Shown here one piece after another: positions 7,586 through 16,389 of a DNA stretch of 52,947 nt. A model generated the notes under the pieces. That model was not told the origin of the DNA and did no database searches. It worked only from the letters and a program-made list of their open reading frames with translations. How positions within the stretch are numbered: the first letter of the stretch is position 1; each line of letters opens with the position of its first letter. The position numbers and the translations under genes were made by a program. The DNA lies in assembly GCA_025352785.1 (NCBI GenBank), contig JANXSD010000142.1, positions 1-52,947 on the forward strand, in the 5' to 3' direction. This stretch comes from Bacteroidota bacterium (GTDB taxonomy: Bacteria; Bacteroidota; Bacteroidia; AKYH767-A; OLB10).

Positions 7586-9571
7586 ATGAATTTAAAACTA
7601 CACATCGCTTGTATATTCGCACTAGTCATGTGCATCAATACACATAGCTATGCTCAATCTGCTGCAGCGTTAGAACATGCTGGTGACCACAGCATGCAAC
7701 AAAAAGACCCCTATGCTGCAATTAGTTTTTACACGCAAAGTAATACGTTTAATACATCTGCATCACTTAGTTATAAAATAGCCGAAGCATACAATATGTT
7801 ACACGATTATCCCAACGCATTATTTTGGTATAATTCGGCAACAACGAATGCTGGAAATGATCACTCACTTTTAATAAACGCTATTTTAAAATCTGCAGAA
7901 CTTTTAAAATGTTTAGGACGATTTAAGGAAGCTGAACAATTACTTTTAATGCAAAAAGAGTTTGCAAAAACAGATAGTATCCGATTAAATAAAATTCTTC
8001 ATGGAATAAAATATGCAGAACAATTAAATAGTGATAGCATTTCAATACAAGTAAATCACACAGGTGAAATCATCAATTCTCCCTACTCGGAAGTTGCACC
8101 AACAGCACTGGGTGATTCTGTAATTTATTTTTCGTCTATGCGCTTTTTTACGAAAAGTAAAACGGAAAACAAAAAGTTAACATCAAAAATTCTTGTATCA
8201 AAAATAGAGAACAATACATTTGCAACTCCTGAGATAGTATCCTCCATGATTAATTCTCCAAAATTCAATAATGCAAATCCATCCATAAGTCCAGATCACA
8301 AACTAATGATCTTTAATCGTTGTTTAGAAGACGATGAAAATAATTTGATCTGCACATTATGGGAATCTAAATACAAAGACAAACAATGGCAAAGTGCTGT
8401 AATTTTGCCCGACAATATTAATTTGCCTAAGTACACTTCCACACAACCATGCATCACCACCAATGGGAATGAGGGCTATCTTTTATTCTATTCTTCTGAT
8501 TGTCCGAATGGATATGGGAAGCATGATATTTGGTTGGTAAAGCGCAATCCAGAAGGTGCCTACTCTACCCCTTTAAATGCGGGTGCGCTTATTAATTCAA
8601 CCGACGAAGAAGTGACACCCTTTTATGATGCTATGACGGATACGTTGTATTTTAGTTCTGATCGTGAAGATGGATTAGGGGGATTTGATTTGCTCGCTAC
8701 TTCCTATAAAAACAAAATACCTCAAAAAACGGTTCATCCAGGTCCACCGATAAATTCTGGGTATAATGACTTGTACTATACTGCCAATTATGCTGCTCCT
8801 CGATCGCGATATTTGGTTTCTAATCGACCACCAGCGAAACAATTAAATGAAGGAACTTGCTGTTATGATATTTTTAATCTCAAAGACATTCCAATTGTTA
8901 AAAAAGACAGTGTTGTTCAAATCTCAACAATATCAATAATTTCTTTGCCATTAGATCAAATTCCACTCGATTCGATTTCACATTTACCTGTTGACATAAT
9001 CATGGATAAATTGAGTACCTTATTACCTTTGCGACTTTATTTCGACAATGATTTCCCCGACCCACGTACCAGAAAATCAATCACTTCAAGCATTTTTGAC
9101 GGACTTACAAGTGCTTATCTTCAAAAGCTGCCGGAATACCAAAACGCACACAAAAAGGATACATTAGAACAACAAAATTTAAAAACATTTTTTAATGATT
9201 CTGTTGCTGTAAATTTCCTAAAACTCGGAAATTTTACTGCTGTGATCTATGAATTATTGCAATCGGGTCATCGTTTACAACTTAAGCTTCAAGGTTGCGC
9301 AAGTCCTTTGGCTGATAACGCTTATAACCTAACTTTGTCGGAGAGGAGAATTAGTAGCCTCAAGAATTATTGGCAGCATTGGAACACCGGGAAATTGAAA
9401 GAGTATATCCAATCTGAAATGTTTGTGTTCTATGATAATCCTGCAGGTGAACAACTAGCAACAAATAAAGTGAGTGATCGTTTGGATAACAAAGCCGCTT
9501 CGGTGTATAGTGTTTCCGCTGCACTTGAAAGAAGAATTGAAGTAACAGAAATTAGCTTGCAAAAACCATGA
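7586..9571 (+). CDS. TPR / beta-propeller / OmpA-like protein of the T9SS block (PorE-like)
   Basis: The 661-residue protein starts with a signal peptide ending near SYAQ. Residues of about 25-140 are TPR-like helices, residues of about 150-430 are PD40-type propeller blades (SMINSPKFNNANPSIS, DTLYFSSDREDGLGGFD), and the C-terminal region from about 480 resembles OmpA peptidoglycan binding (LRLYFDNDFPD, QGCASPLADNAYNLTLSERR, closing with RRIEV). This layout matches PorE/SprE-like envelope proteins that tie the T9SS to peptidoglycan. Unlike PorE it shows no lipobox. It lies between PorP/SprF and a second CHU_C adhesin and overlaps the latter by 4 nt, so coupled translation is likely. Confidence 0.8.
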   Translation: MNLKLHIACIFALVMCINTHSYAQSAAALEHAGDHSMQQKDPYAAISFYTQSNTFNTSASLSYKIAEAYNMLHDYPNALFWYNSATTNAGNDHSLLINAILKSAELLKCLGRFKEAEQLLLMQKEFAKTDSIRLNKILHGIKYAEQLNSDSISIQVNHTGEIINSPYSEVAPTALGDSVIYFSSMRFFTKSKTENKKLTSKILVSKIENNTFATPEIVSSMINSPKFNNANPSISPDHKLMIFNRCLEDDENNLICTLWESKYKDKQWQSAVILPDNINLPKYTSTQPCITTNGNEGYLLFYSSDCPNGYGKHDIWLVKRNPEGAYSTPLNAGALINSTDEEVTPFYDAMTDTLYFSSDREDGLGGFDLLATSYKNKIPQKTVHPGPPINSGYNDLYYTANYAAPRSRYLVSNRPPAKQLNEGTCCYDIFNLKDIPIVKKDSVVQISTISIISLPLDQIPLDSISHLPVDIIMDKLSTLLPLRLYFDNDFPDPRTRKSITSSIFDGLTSAYLQKLPEYQNAHKKDTLEQQNLKTFFNDSVAVNFLKLGNFTAVIYELLQSGHRLQLKLQGCASPLADNAYNLTLSERRISSLKNYWQHWNTGKLKEYIQSEMFVFYDNPAGEQLATNKVSDRLDNKAASVYSVSAALERRIEVTEISLQKP

Positions 9572-11220
9572 GGTATTTCACATTTCGCGCCCTGCTCCTT
9601 ATGATGGCTTGTTGTTTTACATTCTCACTTTCTGCGCAAAACTTAGTTCCTAATTCCAGTTTTGAAACAGTACTCAGTAATCCCACTTCACAGGATCAAT
9701 TACAAAGTTTAGCTGTGCCATGGCTGAAACTAAATGCTACACCCGATTTATATTACGCAGGTCAAACATCTTTGCCTATCACTGCTTGTGATCAAGTGGA
9801 TGTACCCAACAATGCCGGTGGGCATGCACCAGAACGAACCGGACTGAAAGGTTATGCAGGACTTCAATTTGATTTGAATAACAATTACAGAGAATATATC
9901 TCCGCTCCGTTGGCTATTCCATTGCTTAAAGATACCTTGTATCGTGTTTGGTTTTATGTTTTAAGAGCTGATAGTTCGCGATATGCTTGCAATAAAATAG
10001 GTGCATTGTTCACCAATAATTTTCCTATCCAAACTGGAACTAGTCCTATTGCTTTTCCTTCAACAATTGAAAGCAGTTCCATCATTACAGATACCATTAA
10101 CTGGACTATTATTACCGGTATTTATAAAGCTTCTGGAGGTGAAAATTATATTACCATTGGTTTGTTTTATACGGATGCAAATCCGGCTTTACTTAAAACC
10201 GACTTCGGACCTCATGCAACAGGATGTGCGAGTTTTGATAACTCTGCTTATTATTATGTTGATGATGTAGTTGTAAAACCAGTAAGTGAAACTGTAAAAA
10301 TTAAAGCAGATACTGTAATTTGTCCTAATGAAAGTGTAACACTTAATGCCTCCTCTAATGTTCCATTTTATTGGAGTGAAGCTAGTACACCAACCGATAC
10401 TTTAAGTCTGGCCGCCAATGTTACGGTTTCACCAACAGTTCCTACTAAATATTATCTCAATGGTTTATTTGTGAAAGATAGTGTTACGATCACTATTGTA
10501 AATCCTCCAGCAGTAAATCTTGGTCCTGATTCTCTTTTATGCGAAGGCGATACTGTTTTACTCGATGCAACAATTACAGATGGAATTAAATATCAATGGT
10601 CGACAGGTGATACTACCTCTGCTATAAAAATTACAACACTTGGCACTTATTCAGTAATTGTAAATAATATTGGTTGTGCGCGAACTGATACTATTTCTTT
10701 TACAGATTACCTTCCCAATCCGCCAATTAATTTAGGAGAAGATTCACTTTACTGTTTTTTCAATGGTGATACCTTACATTTAGATGCAGGAATTGGGCAT
10801 AGTTATTTATGGTTTCCTACAGGAGAAACAACAGAACAAATTACTGTACTTACAGAAGCAAATTATACTGTAATTGTAATTCATAATAATGGTTGTCCAC
10901 GTACAGCTTCATTAGAAGTTTTAGAAGTATGTGTGCCAACAATATTTATCCCAAGTGCTTTCACTCCTGATGGCGATGGATTAAATGATGTTTTTCAACC
11001 TATAATTAACAACGTTCATAAATATAGTTTTAGAGTATTAAACAGATTGGGACAAACCGTATTTTACACTGATAATCCAAGTATTGGTTGGGATGGAAAA
11101 TTTAATGGTAATGAAGCTTTAGATGGAGTATATGTTTACCGTATTAACTTTGAAGGCTTAGACGGTGAAGGCGATAAATTAAAAGGTAAAAAATTAGGAA
11201 CTATTACTTTGTTACGATAA
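9568..11220 (+). CDS. Secreted adhesin-like protein with CHU_C (type B) sorting domain
   Basis: This 550-residue protein has a signal peptide ending at SLSAQ. An N-terminal region of about 25-230 starts NLVPNSSFE and resembles a jelly-roll/carbohydrate-binding module found in CHU_C proteins (YYVDDVVV). Three Ig-like repeats follow (DTVICPNESVTLNA, DSLLCEGDTVLLDA, DSLYCFFNGDTLHLDA), each with a paired cysteine. The CHU_C domain starts near 458 (TIFIPSAFTPDGDGLNDVF) and ends in KLGTITLLR. The protein is presumably carried by the T9SS with the PorP/SprF partner encoded two genes upstream. ATGA overlaps the end of the preceding gene. Confidence 0.88.
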   Translation: MRYFTFRALLLMMACCFTFSLSAQNLVPNSSFETVLSNPTSQDQLQSLAVPWLKLNATPDLYYAGQTSLPITACDQVDVPNNAGGHAPERTGLKGYAGLQFDLNNNYREYISAPLAIPLLKDTLYRVWFYVLRADSSRYACNKIGALFTNNFPIQTGTSPIAFPSTIESSSIITDTINWTIITGIYKASGGENYITIGLFYTDANPALLKTDFGPHATGCASFDNSAYYYVDDVVVKPVSETVKIKADTVICPNESVTLNASSNVPFYWSEASTPTDTLSLAANVTVSPTVPTKYYLNGLFVKDSVTITIVNPPAVNLGPDSLLCEGDTVLLDATITDGIKYQWSTGDTTSAIKITTLGTYSVIVNNIGCARTDTISFTDYLPNPPINLGEDSLYCFFNGDTLHLDAGIGHSYLWFPTGETTEQITVLTEANYTVIVIHNNGCPRTASLEVLEVCVPTIFIPSAFTPDGDGLNDVFQPIINNVHKYSFRVLNRLGQTVFYTDNPSIGWDGKFNGNEALDGVYVYRINFEGLDGEGDKLKGKKLGTITLLR

Positions 11221-11244
11221 AAGTAGCAAAATGCATAACGATAA

Positions 11245-12054
11245 ATGGGACCAAAACAAAGAGGCATATTTCATGTAGAACTTACTAATAAAAATGTTAG
11301 TATACTTTTGGTTGATGATAATCGTGTCAATCAGTTTCTTGGTAAACGTATTCTGCAAAATCTAGGAATCACAACAGTTGATATCGCCGGTGATGGCATT
11401 AGTGCTTTTGAATGTGTGAAGAACAATTTTTATGATATTTTGCTCACGGATGTAGAGATGCCTGGCATGAATGGCTATGAACTTAGCAAGGCAATTCGCA
11501 GTTACGAAAATGATGAAAAGCATATTACCATTATTGCTTTAACTGCTAATGCTTCTGATGGAGATCGTGAGCTTGCTAAAGATGCTGGTATAGATGATTA
11601 TTTAACGAAGCCGTATAGTCCGCAGGATTTGCAAGAGATCCTTTTAAAGCATTTATCAAAAACGGATCAAATGATCATTGAAGATTTTGCTACTATTAAA
11701 GTTTGTGGTTCCACCGATGCTATGCACCATCTTTATGCAATTTTCAATCATAATAAGGAAGATGTTCGTCACTTTTTACACATGCTTAGTGGGCAAATTC
11801 CTATTTTAACATCTGAAATTAAAATTGGAATATTAAACTCCAATTGGGATCAAGCATTTCAATCGGCACATAAACTGAAATCTCCAGTAAAAATGCTTGC
11901 TGGATCCATTTTAGAAAATCAACTTAATGATCTTACGGAGCAACTCAAAGAAAAAAGGAATACCGAAACCGCCATATTAAATTTTGAAAACATTGCTCCA
12001 GCTCTTGAATCACTTTTAGTACTAGTAAATCGGGAACTCGAAACATTGATGTAA
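11245..12054 (+). CDS. Response regulator with C-terminal Hpt phosphotransfer domain
   Basis: This 269-residue cytoplasmic protein has a receiver at about 16-132, with acidic pocket D24/D25, phosphoacceptor D69 (LLTDVEMPG), T100 and K122. A C-terminal Hpt-type helical bundle follows, with the phosphorylatable His at 209 (SAHKLKSP). Such proteins relay phosphate in hybrid-kinase phosphorelays and lack an output domain. It follows the T9SS operon by 24 nt in the same direction, so it could be cotranscribed and tune secretion or gliding. That link is positional only, and no cognate kinase lies next to it. Confidence 0.88.
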   Translation: MGPKQRGIFHVELTNKNVSILLVDDNRVNQFLGKRILQNLGITTVDIAGDGISAFECVKNNFYDILLTDVEMPGMNGYELSKAIRSYENDEKHITIIALTANASDGDRELAKDAGIDDYLTKPYSPQDLQEILLKHLSKTDQMIIEDFATIKVCGSTDAMHHLYAIFNHNKEDVRHFLHMLSGQIPILTSEIKIGILNSNWDQAFQSAHKLKSPVKMLAGSILENQLNDLTEQLKEKRNTETAILNFENIAPALESLLVLVNRELETLM

Positions 12055-12083
12055 TTCCGAATAATTTTTAACTTAAATTGAAT

Positions 12084-12473
12084 CTATTTATTTAAATCAT
12101 CAAAATCAATATCCGTAAATGAGCTTTTTAACGGCTCAGATTCGCTAATACCACCTTCTGATTTTTCGTAAATTACGTTTTGATCTTGAGTTGAGCTAGA
12201 ATCATCTGATGATCGCTTTTCACGAATAAATTGCAACGAATCCATTAGACCCTCGGTAAATTTCTCAAAATCTTCTTTGTAAAGAAACAACTTATGCTTC
12301 TCAAAGAATGGTCGATCATCACTCTCTCCTGGCTTCTTTTTACTCTCTGTAATTGTAAGATAATAATCGTTAGCACGAGTGGCTTTTACATCAAAGTAAT
12401 AGGTCCTTTTTCCTGCACGAATGCGCTTAGAATAGAATGCTTCACGTGGTTGCGACTGATCGAAATCGTTCAT
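12084..12473 (-). CDS. DUF3276 / PUR-alpha-like nucleic-acid-binding protein
   Basis: This 129-residue protein contains the conserved PUR core YSKRIRAGKRTYYFDVKATR and YYLTITESKKK, followed by an acidic, disordered tail. The family is a bacterial relative of eukaryotic PUR-alpha (as in Borrelia Bpur) and binds single-stranded DNA or RNA, possibly as a regulator. The gene is convergent with the receiver-Hpt gene, with 29 nt between stops. A long AT-rich spacer lies upstream of its start. Confidence 0.9.
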   Translation of the reverse strand: MNDFDQSQPREAFYSKRIRAGKRTYYFDVKATRANDYYLTITESKKKPGESDDRPFFEKHKLFLYKEDFEKFTEGLMDSLQFIREKRSSDDSSSTQDQNVIYEKSEGGISESEPLKSSFTDIDFDDLNK

Positions 12474-12975
12474 AGTTAAGTAATTTCCTTGGCAATAATA
12501 ATAAAAAATAAATTCATTTTAAAGAAAGTTGTTTTTAAAATGCAATTTAAACCGAAAGTATGGTTGATTTAGTTCAATAAATAGGCAATTATTTTTTATC
12601 AAACCGGTTTTAAAAAATCATTCTATTGGCCATATCTTAAGAAACTATTTTAAAAAGAAATAGAGGTAAACGACAACAATTATAATGGATTATATCATGA
12701 AAATTCAATTTTCTGGGCAGTTTATGCCTAATTTCCTTAATAAATCTGGCTAAAATCTGGCTAAATTAAAATTGTTAAATTGACTAAAGTGCCACTCTAC
12801 AAAGCTCAAAAATTACCCATGAATACTGCCTTTTTGCGTCTATAATTACAAAGTGCAAGTTTTATGATTTACCGTATACAACACAGTGCCTTATACAATT
12901 ATTTTAACTTGTTATGTAAAGAATATCATTAAAAAGGCTTTCATTTTTGTAAATGTCTAACCCGAATGGAATTCC
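12474..12975. other. AT-rich intergenic region at the left edge of the stress island
   Basis: No gene is seen in about 500 bases. Two small structures stand out: a 10-bp palindrome AAACCGGTTT at 12601-12610 and a perfect tandem duplication of AAATCTGGCTA at 12742-12752 and 12753-12763. Either could be a protein-binding site for a flanking gene; nothing further supports this. Confidence 0.55.
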
Positions 12976-13373
12976 ATGCCAACTAAAATGAAAGGCACTA
13001 AGAGTATATTTTTAGAGGAAGATGATATAGACGATCAGGATATTTTTTTAGATGCATTAAAAGAAATTGTAAACACAAATTTATTTGCAATAGCCAATAA
13101 TGGTATCGAAGCACTTTACAAACTCAGACACTCCCTACTACTTCTCGATATAATATTATAATGGACATTATTATGCAGGTGATGAACGGAATGGAATGCC
13201 TAATAGCAGTAACACAAAACCCATTAACCATACACATTCCCGTTGTTATTTTAACTACAAATGGTAACAACATGAAACTTATTCATCAACTTGGGGCAAA
13301 AACGATCATTTAAAAGCCTTGTAATTACAAAATCGAGCAAATATGCAATTGGAATTTTAAAATGAATCGATAA
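12976..13373 (+). pseudogene. Degenerate single-receiver response regulator
   Basis: The first frame reads FLEEDDIDDQDIFLDALKE, IANNGIEALYKL and LLLLDI, a normal receiver start, and stops at 13161. The rest continues in another frame from 13161: MDIIMQVMNGMECL, IHIPVVILTTNGNN, HQLGAKTII. A stop at 13311-13313 then falls exactly where the receiver motif would run on to K-P, and the same frame continues with KPCNYK up to 13373. One frameshift and one nonsense codon disable it. An intact relative, a single-receiver protein, lies at 24918-25364. The gene could be translated only as a 61-residue fragment. Confidence 0.85.
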
Positions 13374-13661
13374 TTCGAAAATTATATTTTTCAGTCTTCC
13401 AAAGACCTTTAATAAAAGTTATTTTAATTAAAATACTTCAGATTTTAAATTTTCGTCATTCATTTCTTGTTCTCTCCATATATTCCTTTAAAAATAAATT
13501 TTTGTGGCACATTTTTTTTATATCACTAGTAAGTTCTATCTCTTACAATTATCAATCATGCAAATTATATAAATTAAATATAAAATTGTGTAATATATAA
13601 TTTTAAAAAGCTAAAGAACTTTACTTCATATTACTTATTTAAACAATTAAAAAAAAACAAA

Positions 13662-13985
13662 ATGACAGAAAACCAAAATGACCAACGCAATCAGCAATCT
13701 GATACTAAGTCGCACCAACAACAAACACAGGAAGGTAAAAAAACAACTGAAACCAATCCTAATAATCCTTCTGCATCAAAAAATCCGCAGCAAGGAAAAC
13801 AACAGTATCAGCAGCAAGAATCTAGTTCAAATCAAAATAGGTCAAATAACAATGATCAAAATACTGAAGAGAACGATGAAGAAACAACTGATAAAAGTCG
13901 AAACACAAACAAATCAGTTGATGCCGATGCAAAGAGAAACCAAGAAAAAACAGGAAATTCCACTTCTTCCAAGGGAAATATATAA
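13662..13985 (+). CDS. Hydrophilic Gln/Asn-rich disordered protein
   Basis: This 107-residue protein has 37 Gln or Asn residues, many Ser, Thr, Lys and Glu, one Tyr, and no Cys or Trp. No domain is recognised; it must be largely unfolded. A similar length is open in a second frame over the same DNA, but this frame has its ATG 10 nt after an A-rich leader and ends just before a terminator hairpin. Such proteins resemble hydrophilin-type stress proteins, and its position at the start of the stress island fits, but no function is shown. Confidence 0.6.
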   Translation: MTENQNDQRNQQSDTKSHQQQTQEGKKTTETNPNNPSASKNPQQGKQQYQQQESSSNQNRSNNNDQNTEENDEETTDKSRNTNKSVDADAKRNQEKTGNSTSSKGNI

Positions 13986-14000
13986 TACTTTATTTTCCGA

Positions 14001-14034
14001 ATAACAAACGGGACTTAAAAATCCCGCTTGTTAT
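14001..14034 (+). terminator. Hairpin terminator after the Gln/Asn-rich gene
   Basis: The arms 14001-14013 and 14022-14034 pair over 13 positions with one mismatch around an 8-nt A/T loop, with GGGA/TCCC in the stem. The tail is not a pure T run. It lies 16 nt after the stop codon. Confidence 0.65.
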
Positions 14035-14095
14035 TCAAATTAATTTACAATGCTACAATAAATAACAACAATAGATATACAAACTGATAAAAATT

Positions 14096-14398
14096 ATGAA
14101 AGCAACTCTTCAGTTTCAAAAAACAAAACTCTCACCCCATCATCAAAGTCCAATGATTCAAAAAACATTAAACAGTTTATGCAAATTAACTGGACACACT
14201 TGGCGTTACAAGGATTATTCAAACTGGATGAAAGAGAATGGTGATAAGTATGAATTTAGTGCGTCACGCAATTGTATCATCTGTCATCAAAACGAATATT
14301 TATTTGATGAATGGAAAATAGCTAATCAAAAATCACCCCTTGATGTGGAAAGAGATTCGCATTCATTAAAGCAACTTCCACAATTAGAGGCACATTGA
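14096..14398 (+). CDS. Small zinc-ribbon-like protein
   Basis: This 100-residue protein carries two candidate metal-binding knuckles: C29-KLTG-H34 (CKLTGHTW, the pattern of DUF1660-like small ribbons) and C60-IIC63 with a following His. The segment between them is polar and aromatic (WRYKDYSNW). A shorter start at Met20 (14153) would keep the ribbon and is equally possible. I do not recognise a specific family with certainty and propose no function beyond metal binding. Confidence 0.6.
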   Translation: MKATLQFQKTKLSPHHQSPMIQKTLNSLCKLTGHTWRYKDYSNWMKENGDKYEFSASRNCIICHQNEYLFDEWKIANQKSPLDVERDSHSLKQLPQLEAH

Positions 14399-14707
14399 AA
14401 TAATTTAAGTAACACATTTTCAAAATTCTTGAAGCATGTTTTTTTCCTATTATTTTAATAGAATCTTGGGTTCAAGAAAAGAAGATGATTGGAATTTGCT
14501 TCCAACTTTAAATTTTCTATAAAAAAAACTAATGAATCATATATCGGATTTGTATATAGCTCCCACTAGTGAACAGATAAAACATTTATATTAATGCTTA
14601 AAATAAATGGTAGAGCCGGAGTTCAACAGCACTTTATAAGTGCTAAGAAAAGATGAAGGAATTATTGTTGAGGCAAAATAAATCACCACATTAATCATCT
14701 AAATAAA
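14399..14707. other. Intergenic region without a recognised gene
   Basis: About 310 AT-rich bases. The one clear structure is a short hairpin, AGCACTT (14628-14634) with AAGTGCT (14638-14644), about 65 nt before the DUF4142 gene. It could be a regulatory element of that gene's leader. Confidence 0.5.
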
Positions 14708-15298
14708 ATGAAAAATAAAAAAGAAATTCAAAAGGCTATTTTACATTTGACCTTCTGCACTATAATTTTATTCATTACATCATGTGGCAACAATTCTCAA
14801 CCAGAAGATACAAAAGAAGTTGCCGAAGAGCACAACGATGCCAAATTTGATAATAATAAGCAAGAAAAAGACGCTCAGTTTCTTGTGAATGCTGCTGAAA
14901 TAAATTTGGAAGAAATAAAATTAGGTCAATTGGCACAGGAAAGAGGTAGAGCCGCGCATGTAAAAGAATTAGGTAAAATGATGGAGAATGAACATTCTAA
15001 ATCATTAGTTGCTTTAACTGCTTTAGCAAAAACAAAAATCATAACTATTCCTTCCTCTCCAACTGATAATGCATTGGATGCCTATAAGAAGTTGAATAAT
15101 AAGTCAGGTAATGATTTTGATAAGGCGTATGCTGATATGATGGTTAGCGGACACAAGGATGCCATTAATATCTTTGAAAAAGCATCATTAAATAGTAAAG
15201 ATGCTGATATTAAAAACTGGGCAACAACTATGCTTATTGATTTGCGAAAACACTTAGATTATTCTATAAAATGTCAAAAGGAATGCGAAAAAATATAA
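14708..15298 (+). CDS. DUF4142 domain lipoprotein
   Basis: This 196-residue protein has a lipoprotein signal with lipobox FITSC at C26, then a charged linker and a DUF4142 four-helix bundle from about residue 53 (EKDAQFLVNAAEINLEEIKL, HVKELGKMMENEHSKS, ISVxGH-like MMVSGHKDAI). DUF4142 proteins are ferritin-like bundles of unknown activity, common in envelope and general-stress gene clusters. It likely sits in the inner leaflet of the outer membrane or in the inner membrane facing the periplasm. A ferritin-like YciE/F gene follows 40 nt downstream. Confidence 0.88.
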   Translation: MKNKKEIQKAILHLTFCTIILFITSCGNNSQPEDTKEVAEEHNDAKFDNNKQEKDAQFLVNAAEINLEEIKLGQLAQERGRAAHVKELGKMMENEHSKSLVALTALAKTKIITIPSSPTDNALDAYKKLNNKSGNDFDKAYADMMVSGHKDAINIFEKASLNSKDADIKNWATTMLIDLRKHLDYSIKCQKECEKI

Positions 15299-15338
15299 GA
15301 TATTCAAGACACTTAATAATAACATAAAAAAATAAAAT

Positions 15339-15962
15339 ATGAAAAATCCAAATTTAAAATCCAATGAAAAAGCTTCGTCTCAAAAAAAAAACAAAACTGG
15401 AATAAAATCAAATCCTGAGGCAGCAAAAGGGTTAAGATCTTTATTTATTAACGAATTGAAAGATATTTATTGGGCAGAAAAAGCACTCACGAAAGCAATT
15501 CCCAAAATGATAAAAAATGCGACTGCTCCAGAATTGGTAGATGCCTTAACGGGGCACCTAGAAGTTACTAAAGAACATGTTTCCCGTCTAGAGGAAGTTT
15601 TTAACAGCCTAAGTGAAAAAGCAGTAGCGGTCAAATGTGAAGCAATGGCTGGTTTAACAAAAGAAGCAGAAGAAATAATGGAACAAACTGAAGAAGGAGT
15701 TGTTCGAGATGCAGGAATTATTTCAGCAGGACAAAAAGTGGAGCATTATGAAATAGCTACCTACGGAACTCTTTGTGCCTTCGCAAAAACATTAGGCGAA
15801 GACGATGCCGCAAACTTACTTCAACAAACATTAGATGAAGAAAAAGAAGCAGATGAAAAACTATCACAAATTGCCGAATCCATAATTAATGTTGAAGCTG
15901 CCGATTTAGAAGATGATAATGATTCGAATACACTTGTTACTTCCAAAACAAAACGCAAATAA
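15339..15962 (+). CDS. YciE/YciF ferritin-like protein (DUF892)
   Basis: This 207-residue protein has a Lys/Ser-rich N-terminal tail of about 30 residues and then a DUF892 bundle: LFINELKDIYWAEKALTKAI, HLEVTKEHVSRLEEVF, ISAGQKVEHYEIATYGTL, and a final helix with DEEKEADEKL. The E/H pattern of the helices matches the di-metal site of this family, which is induced by osmotic and other stress in enterobacteria. The C-terminal tail is acidic. It is the first gene of a run of five closely spaced genes up to 17288. Confidence 0.9.
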   Translation: MKNPNLKSNEKASSQKKNKTGIKSNPEAAKGLRSLFINELKDIYWAEKALTKAIPKMIKNATAPELVDALTGHLEVTKEHVSRLEEVFNSLSEKAVAVKCEAMAGLTKEAEEIMEQTEEGVVRDAGIISAGQKVEHYEIATYGTLCAFAKTLGEDDAANLLQQTLDEEKEADEKLSQIAESIINVEAADLEDDNDSNTLVTSKTKRK

Positions 15963-16032
15963 TAAGTTATAAAAATTAACCCGCCAATAAAAGGTTTCAA
16001 TGAGAAAACTTTTGAGGCATAAAACAAAAAAA

Positions 16033-16356
16033 ATGAACACAGGTAAAGTAGTATTAGGAACATTGGCAGGACTTGCCATAGGTGCAATAGCAGGAATCTT
16101 ATTCGCACCAGAAAAAGGATCTACAACACGCAAACAAATCATGGATAAAGGCGATGACTATATCGATGAACTTAAGTCAAAGTTTGATGATTTTGTTGGT
16201 TCACTCAATGATAAATATGAAAGCACAAAAAAAGACGCAGAAGAATTTGCAGATAAAGGTAAATACAAGTATGACGATGCAAAAAAAGAAGTAAAAAATG
16301 CAGCAGCAGAATTTAAAAATAATGCCACAACAGAGATTAAACATGCTATTTCGTAA
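16033..16356 (+). CDS. YtxH domain protein
   Basis: Starting at 16033 (MNTGKVVLGTLAGLAIGAIA) gives the usual YtxH layout: one N-terminal membrane helix rich in Gly/Ala, the APEKGSTTRKQI turn, and a long charged helix with coiled-coil periodicity (about 40-105). The upstream ATG at 16000 would add an Arg/Lys-rich 11-residue extension not seen in the family. YtxH proteins are general-stress membrane proteins of unknown activity. It is followed 33 nt later by a holin-like gene. Confidence 0.85.
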   Translation: MNTGKVVLGTLAGLAIGAIAGILFAPEKGSTTRKQIMDKGDDYIDELKSKFDDFVGSLNDKYESTKKDAEEFADKGKYKYDDAKKEVKNAAAEFKNNATTEIKHAIS

Positions 16357-16389
16357 ATTCAATTTTTAAAAAGTGTAAATCAATAACTC

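Noticed and set aside
7586-9571. PorE lipoprotein
   Set aside because: The domain order fits, but the sequence before the only early Cys is not a lipobox and a normal cleavage site follows it.
13678-14004. 108-codon basic frame overlapping the Gln/Asn-rich gene
   Set aside because: It lies in another frame of the same low-complexity DNA; the A-rich repeats keep several frames open. The 13662 frame has the better start context and ends before the terminator.
15821-16142. Two minus-strand frames over the end of the YciE/F gene and the YtxH start
   Set aside because: They are antisense to clear families, with Ser/Phe-rich composition typical of shadow frames.
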